Assembly: GCA_032622095.1 (NCBI GenBank)
Contig: CP136063.1
Coordinates: 74,685,980-74,749,979 of the forward strand
Reading direction: 5' to 3'
Origin: Siphonodentalium dalli
Lineage: Eukaryota > Mollusca > Scaphopoda > Gadilida > Siphonodentaliidae
Length of the DNA stretch: 64,000 nt
The position numbers were made by a program, and so were the translations under genes. The notes below the pieces were generated by a model, which did not search any database, was not told the origin of the DNA, and saw nothing but the letters and a program-made list of their open reading frames with translations. This document shows, piece after piece, positions 23,265 to 34,357 of this stretch; positions within the stretch are counted from its first letter, which is position 1; each line of letters starts with the position of its first letter.

Positions 23265-23918
23265 TGAAAATCGTGTCATTTCAAATATTTTTGTCCAATA
23301 AATGGTCATTTACTCATAGGATATTTGCGATAGTTCACATTGTTCAGCCTTATATGTTTTGGACATATATACTGAAAACGATGAATACATTGTATGTGTT
23401 TAATATGTAACAACGTTTCAGAAAACTTGGTTTATGTTACCCCTCACCCCAAAAATCACGAAAATATGACTTGTTGTAAGGATTCAATAAATCTTTGGTT
23501 AAATCTTATAAAGTGAGTTTGTCGATCGCAATTCGTCATATATTATAATGTAACAATCTCATTGTCAGTATACTGTTGAAATTAACAATTGTATGCCTAA
23601 TAACAATTTATTTGATCATTTCAAATATGTTCAACCAATAGAATGGCAATATGCAATAGTATACAATGTGCGGTCTTAAAAGTTTCGAAAATGAACATAG
23701 AATATATATACAACACATATAAGGGTATATACATGTAATGTTTTGGTGAAATAAAATAAAAATAAAAGAATCTATAATACCATTAATGGATATATTTGAC
23801 CCAATATCATTGACTTATGTAATCTAGCATTCAAGAAGGGTGTATATATAGATATGCATTTCAGGTCACAACTTTAAATTGTCAATCAATAATACACATA
23901 AAGATGGCCTATCTTTGT

Positions 23919-24535
23919 TTATACTGTGTTCTTAAATTCATGTTTGTTATGTTTGCAACAACACTCAATGAGTTCTGAACACACAACTGCAGCTTGGCAT
24001 GACAAGTGTACCACAATCCTACCTGGTAGGCAGCTTGTTTCATATGTCCCACACCACATATATATGACAGTAACACTTCTTAGTATGTAGAGTAGAAACT
24101 TCATTAGTGACTGGGCGTAATCATTAAAAGTAGATACTATATCGCAGGTACAATCATATCCACAAGAACGCCTCCATCAAATATCTTGCACTGAACATTT
24201 TTAGGTGGGTCCGATATATCTCCAATTGCTTCCCGGATACATCCCAGCAAATCAGATTGTGTCCCCTTGAATTTACCTCCCGTTGATAAGGCGGTGGAAA
24301 TAGCCGACTCTCATGAGAGAAAAACACGTCTGGTTTGGGGAGTTCTAGCCATCTCGCTATTGTTGATGAGCTCTCTGTTAAACCTATCAACCCTCCATTT
24401 CCTTTCAATTTTATGTTCTCCTGTTCCTGCACTTGATCGTTTGGAATAGCGGAGAAGCGATTTCGGGTTTTTTGAACTGACCAAATGTTGTTCGAACACA
24501 CTATTACAAGAAATAAAATATTGGAAGTACGTGCA
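23919..24535 (-). pseudogene. Relic of repeat-borne gene family P (minus copy)
   Basis: The minus strand has KLKGNGGLIGLTESSSTIAR near 24400, TFNDYAQSLMKFLLY near 24090 and VVCSELIECCCKH near 23950. I recall these, in this order, from an uncharacterised multicopy invertebrate and fish protein family (GGxIGLTE..S..RW; TFDEYA; C-terminal WTTLPEAA..C.ELIKC.CK). The central part, including the EEAD/DTDV region, is missing, and frames are broken. Assignment to a family is from memory and unnamed. Confidence 0.55.
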
Positions 24536-25627
24536 AGATATTTGATGGAGGCGTTCTTGTGCATATAATTGTGCCTGCGATAGGATCTACATGTAAATGT
24601 ACTTTTAATGATTACACAGTCACCAATGAAGTTTCTACTCTACAATCTAAGAAGTGTTAATGTCATGTGTGTTGTGTGGGATAGGTATTTTGAAGGCAGC
24701 ACAAACGGCAGCACTAATGAGAATCGTGGTATAGGTCTTGGACGAAAAGTTGGTGGCCAAACTAAGATTTTTAAAAAATGGAACGACTTCCTTCGTCATT
24801 CTGACAATAAGCTTGAACTTTTGTATTCCTGACAAGTAATGCGTCAGAACATGATGATAAAGTGTTAAACATGACAGAATGTTCGTCAACTCTCAAAATA
24901 GCAAATTCTTCCTAGTAAATCTTGAGAAACTGTTGTCAGGAGGAAGCTGATATTATAATTGTGCCGCATATTATCCATGCGCTTTCTTGTGGGCTGACGA
25001 CCATCCGTGTTCGGATTGTTGACACAGATGTCCTGGTAATGGTCATCGGTCTGTTTTCAAAGTTTACGGATGCTAACAGTGGTGGTGATACATGTGTTTC
25101 TCTAGAAACAGGCAAAACTAAAACATTGTACCATAACAACTGCACATTTTCCACTCTGGGCGATGACAATTGTTATCACTACCCAGTTTTCATTCGATAT
25201 CTGGTTTTGATACCACTTTGTTCTTCCATATAAAGGGCAGAAAAAGTTTCTGGATAGCATGGAAATATTATTCCGTTATCACATATACATGTACATTTCT
25301 TCTATAGGCGAATCAACCTTTTATTCAACTAGATTCGTCCTCATATGAAGAGAATTCTCCAAAACTTGTCGCTCAAAAGGGGCCCTAATACAGCATATGA
25401 AATGAGCCATATACCAGGCAGGATTGTGGGACACTTGTCATGACATAACAATTCCAATACATGGCCCGCGTGACTGTGAATGGACAGTTGAAGATCATGG
25501 ATGTAAACCATTGTGGACTACATTACCAGAAGCTGCAGCTGTGTGTTCAAAACTCATCAAGTGTTGTTGTAAATCCCAAACTTGTAACCGGTGCAAATGT
25601 GCAATAGCTGATTTACCATGCACATAA
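24536..25627 (+). pseudogene. Relic of repeat-borne gene family P, nuclease-like (plus copy)
   Basis: Three open pieces lie in order: 24626-24832 with VVWDRYFEGSTN, ENRGIGLGRKV and KWNDFLRHSDNKLELL; 24922-25233 with CQEEADIIIVPHI and VDTDVLVMVIGLF; and 25424-25627 with PLWTTLPEAAAVCSKLIKCC and a Cys cluster. After DDNCYHYPVF a frameshift hides what looks like the usual ..FTGCDT.SFF.GKGKK.. segment. The spaced acidic pairs (EEAD, DTD) resemble PIN/XPG-type nuclease active sites, so a nuclease-like fold is an inference. Stops and frameshifts show it is dead. With the minus copy it forms a head-to-head pair inside the inverted repeat. Confidence 0.6.
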
Positions 25628-26398
25628 TTATGCAGTTGTAATTGTGATATTAAGAATGCCCAAAATATTTGTTCAATGTATCAACATGGTCACCGGTGAT
25701 TATAACATGACAATCTATGAGTTGCTATATATCCGCTGGTATGATCAGACTGTGCACATTGTAGTTATACAGGTACAACATAACAAAAGTGAATTTAAGA
25801 ACAGAGCATAAACAAAGATAGACCATCTTTATGTTATGTGTATTATTGATAGACAAATTAAAGTTGTGATCTGAACTACATGTCTATATATGCCCCCTCT
25901 TGTATGCTACATTTGTAGATTATATAAGTCAACACCTTCAAATTATTAATGGTATAATAGATTTTCAGAATTTTATTCTATTTCACCAAGACATGACATG
26001 TATACACCTTTAAATGTGTTGTATTCGACAGTCATTTTCGAAACTTTCAAGGCCGCATGTGGTATACGATCTTGGGAAATTTTTGAGAAATTGCCCATAT
26101 ATTGGTTGAAAATATTTTAAATGATGGTTATGTCATCGACAAACTCACTTTATAAGATTTAACCAAAGATTTATTGAATCTTTACAACCAAGTCAGATTT
26201 TCGTGATTTTTGGGATGAGGGGTAACATAAACCAAATTTTCTGAAACGTTGTTACATATTAACTACAGAAAATGTATTCATTGTTTTCAGTATATATGTC
26301 CAAAACATTTAAGACCAAACATGTTGAACTATCGCAAATATCCTATGTGTAAATGACCATTTATTGGACCAAAATATTTGAAATGACGAGGATTTTCT

Positions 26399-28162
26399 TA
26401 CCAAATATTTTAGTCTAAAAAGTTGTAAATTTAAACTTTGGCCATTGTGTGTTTCAGTATTTAGAAATGTGATCGAATAGTGTCCTTTATAGATTCTCAT
26501 CCATGTTCTATCGGATGTTTATCACAAAAACAGAATTTCATGATGTTTGGGGTGAGGGGTAACATAATCCAAAATGTCTAAAATATGGTTACGAATTTGT
26601 CCTAGATGTTGTATATTTTGTTTGCTGTATACATTTCTGAAATTTTTAAGATCTTAACCTTTGATCTGCACTGAAACAGTTTTGAGAAATTGTCTGTTTA
26701 TTATTCCGAAATAATTGAAAAGAGAATGATTTTATGACAAAATTTCATGCTTTTGGTCCAAAAAGTGATAATTTTCAAATTTGGTCAACCTGGATTGGTA
26801 ATATCTTCAAAATATGACAATGCCAGATGGAATGATGCCTTTATTATGCATGTGCCTTAAATTGTATACCAGTCGGAACGTCAGGGTGAAATAATGATTG
26901 AATTTAGCCGCCATCTTGGATTTATACTGCAAATAAGGGTTAATATTGATCAGAAACCTGTTTCTAGTTCACTTTCTGAAAGAGCACACCAAACTTGACA
27001 TAATATACAAAACATGGCACTTTTGGCCAGTCCGTTCCAATATGACAAAATTTTGTCGCGAAGTCACTACACTATAAGCAGTCCGGCAAGAGACGAGTAA
27101 ACGATTGACTAGTTTCTCTTATGTTGGCGGCTCGAAACCAAGGTTTACGCTGTCATGGACCAAATTGGCTATTGAAAATGGCCAAACAAAATTTCATTTG
27201 GCGAAAGTTGTGTTTATCCCAAAATCGGAAATCTAGTTAAACCAACGTTATTTTGTAACGGGAGCATTGTCTGGGTCAACTAATTGATTATGTTATACAG
27301 CTTAATGGGTAACACAAAGCACCCAGAGCAGTGCACTATCAAATATATCTTAGAAAATGTTATAATAACTACAAACGTCGGCGTAACAGGCTGATAACTG
27401 TAACCTATACATCTATGAGACCGACTGAGCCACGGGTGAGCCCGGTGAGTGCACGACGGTCTTCGTCTATTGATTTATTCGCGGACAGTTGTAATCCTTC
27501 ACTTCCAGCTAACTACTTGATGGACTTTCTTCATCATCGCTTTGTATTCTCATGTGGGGAGTCAATTTGTTTCACGACCGGTTTGGATAATAACCAATAA
27601 CCACAAGCGTGAATTATCACCGGCACGACACTTCCCCGCTCTTTACGCCTACACACTATCTCGTTACAGTCACGTTTGCTGACAATACAACGTCAGCTAA
27701 AATAATACGCCGCAAAACACAAAATTATTGACGCACGAATGGTTGTTTTCCAAAAATGGTTTTATAAATGTATTACTTTGTATCTTGACAACGTTACGTG
27801 GTTAATTGTTTAGAAAGGCATAATCCTATAAATTTCCTGATAACGTCGACATATTTCAATGCGTTTCTTCAATTGTTGTCGTTGACGCACGCTGGATATA
27901 TTATCATTACTCGTCTTTGTAAAGTGCACTGTTCAAACCTTGGATGGTGTTTAGGGTCTATTTGGGGCTGGTAAATATACAGCGTTTTTTACTCTAAAAA
28001 CGTGGAACAATTGCCGGCGGATTTCCTCTGCCATGCACGATGAGATGACGCCAATCAGTAAAGAGTAATTACTGTAATACAACGATCGCAATGGGTTCTG
28101 TCAACACCGCTCATTGACGAACAGTTTATCTTTGAGTGTGCATTTAGCAAAAGCTTGTGACG
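26399..28162. other. Upstream region of the GPCR gene; no clear element
   Basis: 26399-26720 continues the degenerate repeat of the previous feature (GGTGAGGGGTAACATAATCC). From about 26720 to 28162 the sequence becomes less AT-rich and looks unique. A + frame at 27331-27600 has no recognisable domain. I cannot place a promoter or 5' UTR exon; they may lie here. Confidence 0.4.
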
Positions 28163-29266
28163 ATGAATTCCGATACGGTTCTACACACAGGAGATACCCG
28201 TGGTAACGTTGTGGAAGACTTGTGGATGCAGCCGGCTGGAGTGTTTTGCTTGATAGTTGGGATACTGGCATTCGTTCTGAATTTAGGAGTAATTATAATC
28301 ATGATCATGGACGAGAAAGTTCGACACGATTCGTATTGTACTCTCATTCTCAACCTCAGTGTCAGTGACTTGCTTGTTGGAACATCAATGATATCATACC
28401 TGGGGACGTTCTTTGTTACCGGCGGACGTTCGAAGGCGATTTGTTTTTTCCCTCTGCTTGCGCTTTTCATTTCAGCCAGCGTTACAAACATGCACGTACT
28501 GGCAGTTTGTGCTTTCCGCCTGCTTGCCATTAAATTCCCAATGAAGTTCAGAAAGTACTACAAATTGAGAAATGTTGCCGCTAGTGTTGCTGTAATTTGG
28601 ATTCTAACGGCATGCGAGTTTATTGTACCATCTCTGTATCTTTACGGGAATTTGACGGACATTATACCGGTATGCGTTATTCCGATGGTCTTCAATCCAT
28701 CGGAATACATTTTCTTGCTCTACTCTTTGGATTCTCTTGTGCGTTACACTTGTGTGTTCATTGCGTTTATGTGTCTGGTCATATCTTTGAATCACAGGCG
28801 GGTGGCTCCGGGCGTGGTTCGTGTTCGGAACACGAACAGTAGTGGAGGTTCTGGGATAGAAGTACCAACTCGGCACGGAACGGCATCCAGTCATGAGGCT
28901 CACAGGCAAAACAATTTGACGGTGTTTGACGTCAATGTGGTCCATGCGCCGACTCGGCTAGCACGTGCTGTCATGAGTCCGATAGATACCGCCCCGAATG
29001 TGCAACGGCGCAGATCTCATGTCGACAGCGTACGTCAACTGGCAATCATAGTGGGTGTTCTGACAGCTTGTGTTATCCCCGCATCAATTACACTCCTGAT
29101 AGACGCCTTATCAACTGATACAGAAATTTCGGTCACATTGAGAGCTTGCTTTGTGGGATTATCTGCCGCTAATTCGTTAATCAATCCTATCGTGTACGCA
29201 ATCCGGATGGCTAAATTCAAGGAAGCCATCAAAAGACGTTTCAGATTATTTGGCATTCGATCATGA
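28163..29266 (+). CDS. Rhodopsin-class (class A) G-protein-coupled receptor, intronless orphan
   Basis: A single open frame of 367 residues from ATG 28163 to TGA 29264-29266; a GTG two codons upstream is not a plausible eukaryotic start. Seven hydrophobic segments lie at about 24-49, 58-83, 94-123, 136-158, 183-209, 290-314 and 326-349. Class A marks are N40 in TM1, LSVSD (D69) in TM2, C94 and C171 for the TM3-ECL2 disulfide, R119, W146 in TM4, CVIP (303-306) in TM6 and NPIVY (341-345) in TM7. The usual DRY is FRL: Arg is kept but the Asp is Phe. TM6 lacks the usual Trp of CWxP. ICL3 is long (about 80 residues, Arg/His-rich). N163 (NLT) is a possible glycosylation site. The sequence looks functional (no stops or frameshifts). 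It should sit in the plasma membrane; the ligand cannot be predicted. ATTAAA at 29664 and 29681 are weak poly(A) candidates. Confidence 0.93.
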   Translation: MNSDTVLHTGDTRGNVVEDLWMQPAGVFCLIVGILAFVLNLGVIIIMIMDEKVRHDSYCTLILNLSVSDLLVGTSMISYLGTFFVTGGRSKAICFFPLLALFISASVTNMHVLAVCAFRLLAIKFPMKFRKYYKLRNVAASVAVIWILTACEFIVPSLYLYGNLTDIIPVCVIPMVFNPSEYIFLLYSLDSLVRYTCVFIAFMCLVISLNHRRVAPGVVRVRNTNSSGGSGIEVPTRHGTASSHEAHRQNNLTVFDVNVVHAPTRLARAVMSPIDTAPNVQRRRSHVDSVRQLAIIVGVLTACVIPASITLLIDALSTDTEISVTLRACFVGLSAANSLINPIVYAIRMAKFKEAIKRRFRLFGIRS

Positions 29267-29734
29267 TATGTATGTGCAACGCTCAACACCGCGGGGACTC
29301 ACTAAGCCCACGGTGGATCACGATATAATTCAGAGTGATCTTCTTTCACGGTGATCCATGCACAGGCGGTAAACGTGTATATCGGATTAATATGAATCAA
29401 CAGAAATCATGGAGGCTAATCAAGAATCACCGTGAACCACCGAGAATCGCCACAAAACTACCAATTATTTACGATTTTTCGATTTATTGTATAACTTTAC
29501 TGTACTATCTGCACCTTCAGGCGATACGCGTTTCATATCGTGTAATGTGTGTCGATACAGGAAATTATGTAATGTCTGAGGGTGTGCTAGTGTAAAAAAG
29601 CAAAACCTGCAATTATCTCTCAAGTTTACATGTACTATATATAGTTGACTCATCTAGCCAACAATTAAACTCCATTTTAGATTAAAATGAAGTTTACGCC
29701 ATTTTGATTTTATTGTATAATTGTACAGTACTAT
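29267..29734. other. Downstream of the GPCR; no feature seen
   Basis: Holds short near-repeats of GTGATCCA/GAATCACCGTGAACCACC and the ATTAAA sites mentioned for the GPCR. Nothing else is supported. Confidence 0.4.
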
Positions 29735-30680
29735 CCCCGAGTGTGGTCATACTTTCCTGAGCTCCTGATATTTTGTTGCCGAGTTTTGTAGTAACTGACG
29801 AGTTGTGTGGTACATTATGCATATGGCACACGTGTTATGTAATAGCAATCGCCGAGTTGTGTGGTAGCTCACACGTTATGTTGCAAAATCAACGAGTTAT
29901 GTATATATAGTAACTTGATGTCACGAGTCCTGTAGTAGAAAATCAACGAGTTGTGTTGTAGAAAGTCGTCCAGTTTTGTACTAAATGTTTATGTCTTTTT
30001 AAACCCCAGTTTTGAATTTATGCACTATAGTGTATAGTAAACTCAGGGTGGAGTTAGTTCCCCCGGTTTCAGACCATCTATGGACTTTTTTATTTTGAAT
30101 TTATTGCGCAATGGGTGTTCTGTTTTGCTCCCTCTCTCGAATTTGGTTTCAGTTTCCTCGGTTTCCCCACTTTTCAGACCACCGTTGGACAGCGTATCGA
30201 AAACAGCGAGGTTACGAGTTTTGTAGTAACTGACGAGTTGTGCGGTAGCCCACGAGTTATGTAGTAAATTTAACGAGTTATGTAGTAAATTTAACGAGTT
30301 ATGTAGTAATTTGAAGTCATGAGTTGTGCAGTAGAACATCTGCGAGTTGTGTAGTATAAAAAATAAGCTAACGATGAGTTATATATATATAGTATAAAAT
30401 CGTCGAGTTTTGTCGTAACATTTTTCTTTTATTTTCGAAGGCCAGTTTGGGCTTGATGCAATATTATATTGTAAATTCACGTATGTGTGAAATTAATTAG
30501 GAGTTCCGCGTTCGACATTCGCCTGACATTCGCCTTTCTCCCATTTCCATACCATCGCTGGTCTTAGAAAATTTTCGGTCCAAAAATCGATTTTAAGTTT
30601 TTTGCGTGAAAGGTGTTCTTTTTATCCCTCTCTCGAATTTGTTCTCAGTTTCCCATTTTTTCAGACTCCCACAATTGGCA
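29735..30680 (+). repeat. Repeat family R, copy R1 (CGAGTT-TGTAGTA words)
   Basis: Built from many degenerate copies, about 20-30 bp apart, of CGAGTT[G/A/T]TGTAGTA, interrupted by longer conserved blocks: TTTTCGAAGGCCAGTTTGG, GACATTCGCCTGACATTCGC and CAGACCATCGCTGGTCTTAG. The same order recurs at 32770-33520 and, inverted, at 33590-34357 with 36541-36780. No coding function is recognised and no terminal repeats are defined. Superfamily unknown. Confidence 0.75.
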
Positions 30681-31033
30681 ATACTGGCTGGTAGTCATAT
30701 CTAACATCCGGAGCAGTAACACGTTGTCATTTTTCTGGACAATACGGCGCATCCAATCCGCTGTTTTCGTGGTGTATACCTACGACTCACGATTGACGAT
30801 TCATCTCGTCCAAACAATTCGCTACTTCGGAGATCGATTTAGACTCAATGTGCTATTTATCCTCTTTAGTTACCAGAAAACAAGTTCAGGAAATATCCCA
30901 GTTCCCTCACGGCCACAGAATATTTAGATTGCTTTGGTTCACGCGAGTGTTCCATGAGCGTTATTGTCTATATATAAAGGGAATACATTTATGCGATAAA
31001 AACTCTTGTAATGTAGGGCTTATAGAGAGAACC

Positions 31034-31250
31034 TACAGTAATGCCCTAAGTAATGGATTCCTTAATCGCAGCATAATTATGGGTAACTTTTCAGGATTTA
31101 GTCGCAAATATGGCGTGTTGCCATTCATCAGAAAGTTCTCAGTGACAGCTTTCCGATGAATGGCAACAAGCCATATTTCCGACTAAATCCTGAAAAGTTA
31201 CCCATAATTCTGCTGTGGTTAAGGAGTCGATTACTTACGGCATTACTATA
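31034..31250. repeat. Inverted repeat at the 5' edge of a LINE fragment
   Basis: The left arm up to 31134 and right arm from 31155 share GATGAATGGCAACA, GACTAAATCCTGAAAAGTTA and CCCATAATT; the arms are about 95 bp with a loop of about 20 bp. It sits where the LINE at 31.2-32.5 kb begins, so a 5'-inverted LINE piece (as in twin priming) is a reasonable reading. Confidence 0.7.
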
Positions 31251-32510
31251 TATCTCAACCGATATCTCCAATATAATGTACTCGTTGCATTCTACCTACT
31301 TAGATATCATATCTCTGAGATCAAACTCGAAAATGTCAGGGAATATACGTACCTTGGTATAACCTTTTCTAGTAATGGCAAGTTCACAAAAGCTATCACA
31401 AACTTAAGCGCTAAAGGGCTCAAAGCGATGTACTCACTATTCAATGCGTGTAACCATACATCACCTCTCCCATTGTTAACTTCACTCAAACTGTTCCATA
31501 AACTGATCAAACCAATAATTTTGTATGGCAGTGAACTGTGGGGTGTCGAGATAACATCTAAAAATCACGATCTCCTAGCCTGTGAATCAGTTCATATTAA
31601 ATTTTGCAAACGTTTATTAGGTGCTGGAAAATATGCATCAAATAATGCTGTCCGTGCAGAACTAGTAAGCTATCCTCTGTATATAGATGCAGCTTGCAGA
31701 ATGTCGAAATGCGGTTAAAGAACAACGGACGGTATTATCTTCAAAATCAATTTTCAAATCAGTCGAATCTCTAGGGTTAACATTACCAGAGACTGGTAAC
31801 GCCACCGACATGATAACGAAAAATTTCCGAAAATCTTTACAAAATAGCTATAACGAGTACTTCCAAGCTAGCCTGAGTGACGACTGCTCAAAATCAGGCA
31901 GCAACAAACTCAAAACATATCGACTTTACAAGAAAGAGTATAGGCTTGAGTCCTATCTTCTGAACGCGAAATCATTGGAAGACAGAATAGCTTTCACCAG
32001 ATTCAGAATCAGTAACCATGTACTTGCTATAGAAAAGGGGCGTCATTTACAGCCCCCAGTAAAATTAGAAAATAGAAAGTGTGTGTTTTGCTGCGATGAT
32101 GTCGTAGAAGATGAAATACATTTCCTTATGGAATGCACTGCATATTCACAACTACGAAGAGAGCTTCTCGAATCAATGGTTAACCATAATCCAAATTTTC
32201 AACGCATTAACGCCAACGATCAATTTACTACTATATTGACAAATGACTGTCCCACTCTAACACGAATAATATGTAAACTGATCCGTCGCTTCTTCGATAC
32301 TCGTGCTGAGCAAATAACAGTTAGGAAACCATAAATATGATACATGATCATGAGACTCTTTGTACATCTTAGCATATTATGTAATTTTGTTCTTGTATAT
32401 TTTATTATCACATGTTTTGTATACTATTATCCATTGTATTAGCAAACTGTCCTCGTGTGGATGTTTTTTGCCAATAAATCATTATCTATCTATCTATAAT
32501 AGTGGATTGG
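31150..32510 (+). mobile_element. 5'-truncated LINE with TATC-type tail
   Basis: The coding remnant (31215-32334) is followed by a 3' UTR with GCCAATAAATCATTATCTAT and an (ATCT)n tail near 32490-32505. The endonuclease and most of the RT domain are absent, as in a 5'-truncated copy. It separates R1 from R2. The left edge is blurred by the inverted repeat at 31034-31250. Confidence 0.75.
31215..32334 (+). pseudogene. LINE ORF2 thumb and C-terminal domain, one frameshift
   Basis: Frame one (to 31718) contains ENVREYTYLGITFSSNGKF, FHKLIKPIILYGSELWG and a conserved region ending YIDAACRMSK. The frame shifts near 31700 and continues to 32334 with FRISNHVLAIEKGRH and CVFCCDDVVEDEIHFLMEC, the Cys/His cluster of this LINE group. 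Apart from that one frameshift the domain is well preserved, so the insertion is not very old. Confidence 0.85.
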
Positions 32511-32535
32511 TGTATATAGATTGGCGACTCACAGC

Positions 32536-32799
32536 ATGAAAATGTATTTTGTTGCCCACAAAGAATATCCTAATGGTGCGCTATCCCCTTTGCGCCAGCA
32601 TCACAAGGAATGCATTAGTCGAGCTGGACTTAACGATGACAGCATTGGGCGTAAATTTGATGGGTCCATCAAAGTCGTCGATGGCACGGATATTTCTCAA
32701 GCCTATCATGATTTGTTTTGCGAGTGCTTCTTTGAAAAACGCATTAGACCAAGTGTTACGCAGCGTTTTGTAGCAATTGACGAGTTTTGTAGTAACTGA
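32536..32799 (+). CDS. Unrecognised open frame fused into repeat R2
   Basis: From ATG 32536 the frame reads about 87 residues with a balanced, globular-looking composition (e.g. YFVAHKEYPNGALSPLRQHH, DDSIGRKFDGSIKVVDGTD, DLFCECFFEKRIRP) and ends in DEFCSN, whose codons are the first CGAGTT/GTAGTAA word of repeat R2. It may be the 3' end of a gene carried or captured by the R element, or the truncated remnant of another transposon gene. No family is recognised. The open frame also extends upstream past 32521 without an ATG. Confidence 0.35.
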   Translation: MKMYFVAHKEYPNGALSPLRQHHKECISRAGLNDDSIGRKFDGSIKVVDGTDISQAYHDLFCECFFEKRIRPSVTQRFVAIDEFCSN

Positions 32800-33520
32800 C
32801 GAGTTTCATGTACATGTATGTGGTACATATAGCCCACAAGTTATGTAGTAACAATCGCCGAATTTTGTGGTAGCTCACGAGTTCTGTAGTAAATACAACG
32901 ATTTATGTAGTAATTAGAGGTTACGAGTTGTGTAGTAGAAATAAGTTAACGTGTTCTGTACTAACAATTTTCTGGGTTTTTTTTTCGAGGACCAGTTTGG
33001 ACTTGATGTAATATTATGTAATAAATTCAGGTGTGTGAAGTTAGTTTCCCCAATTTTTCAGACCATCGCTGGTCTTAGAAAATGTTAGACCCAAAAATCC
33101 ATTTTATTTTTTTTGCGCGAAAGGTGTTCTTTTTCTCAGTTTCCTCGGTTTCCCCAATTTTCAGACCATTGCTGGGCTTAGAACATTTTCGACTCAAAAA
33201 TCGAGTTATATGGTAGCTCATGAGTTATGTAGTAACAATCGCCGAGTTGTGTTACATGTAGCTCACGAGTTCTATGGTAACAATCGCCGAGTTTTGTGAT
33301 AGCTCATGAGTTCTGTCGTAAATTCAACGAGTTATGTAGTAATTTGAGGTCACAAGCTGTGTAGTAGAAAATCAACGCGTTGTGTAGTAAAAAATAAGCT
33401 AACGATTTATCCAGGTAAGTGAGAAGTTTGTTAAGCGTTCCGCTTTCGACATTCGCTTGACATTCGCGTTTCCCCATTTACAGACCATCGCTTGACAACA
33501 TCGTCATTAACGTCAGCCAC
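32770..33520 (+). repeat. Repeat family R, copy R2
   Basis: Same word structure and same blocks as R1 (GAGGACCAGTTTGGACTTGA, CAGACCATCGCTGGTCTTAG, GACATTCGCTTGACATTCGC). With the following R3 it forms an inverted pair with centre near 33550. Confidence 0.75.
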
Positions 33521-33589
33521 TCCCAGTCTTACACAAATAAACATTGAATTTACTATATAAATATTGTATAATGTCCAAATGGGTCCTAG

Positions 33590-34357
33590 AAAAGAAAAAA
33601 ATGTTGCTACAAAAATCGGCGATTGTTTTTTAACTACACAACTCGTGAACTCAAATTACTACGTAACTCGTTGATTTTACTACAGAGCTCGTGAGCTCGG
33701 CGATTGTTACTACAGAATCATGAACTACACCATAACTCGATTTTGGGTCGATAATGGTCTTAGCCCAGCGATGGCCTGTAAAATGGTTAAACCGAGAAAA
33801 TTTGGATCAAATTCGAGTGAGGGAGCACGAATTGTGTAAAAAGAACAACTTCAAAATCGATTTTTGGGACGAAAATTTTCTGTCCAGCGATGGTCTGGAA
33901 ATGGGGGAAAACCGAATGTCAGGCGAATGTCGAACGCGAAACGCCTATCTAACTTCAAACATACATGAATTTACTATATAATTTATAACTGGTCTTCGAA
34001 AATGAAATAAAAATGTTACGACAAAATGATTTTGTACTGTATATAACTCGTTAGCTTATTGTTTTACTACACAACTCACAGATGTTCTAATACACAAGTC
34101 ATGACCTCAAATTACTACATAACTCGTTGAATTTACTGCATAACTCGTGTGCTACAACACAACTCGTCAGTCACTACAAAATTCGTGACCTCGCTGTTTT
34201 CGAGACCATGTCCAGCGATGGTCTGAAAAATGGGGAAACCGAGAAACAGACCGAATACGAGAAAGGGAGCAAAAAAACTAACAATAAACTTTTGGGTCGA
34301 AAATTGTCTAAGTCCAGCGATGGTCTGAAAAATGGGGAAACTACATATGTAACTTCA
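33590..34357 (-). repeat. Repeat family R, copy R3 (inverted)
   Basis: Reads as R on the minus strand (ACTACATAACTCGTTGA on plus; CCAGCGATGGTCTGAAAAAT twice; AGGCGAATGTCGAACGCG). It is interrupted at about 34345-34357 by the LINE on the minus strand and resumes at 36541, because CTAACTTCACACACCTGAA-type sequence of R2 is split between the two sides. Confidence 0.75.

Larger units (their letters stand above)
23265..26398. repeat. Large imperfect inverted repeat with a one-sided insertion or deletion
   Basis: Left arm about 23265-24190; right arm about 24536-24680 plus 25410-26398. Shared blocks include ACTATCGCAAATATCCTATG, GTTACCCCTCACCCCAAAAA (opposite: TGGGATGAGGGGTAACATAA), TTTATAAGATTTAACC and TTGATGGAGGCGTTCTTGTG. 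About 730 bp of the right arm (about 24680-25410), which carry coding remnants, have no counterpart on the left. The spacer is about 345 bp. Near 26213 and 26549 the GGGGTAACAT block recurs about 336 bp apart, so the outer part is also internally repeated. Confidence 0.8.

Noticed and set aside
24154-24564. Single 136-codon minus-strand gene at the centre of the inverted repeat
   Set aside because: It is a broken piece of the family P relic extended by the spacer and arm sequence, not an independent gene.
28157-28162. GTG start two codons before the GPCR ATG
   Set aside because: Eukaryotic initiation favours the ATG at 28163; the two extra codons add nothing.
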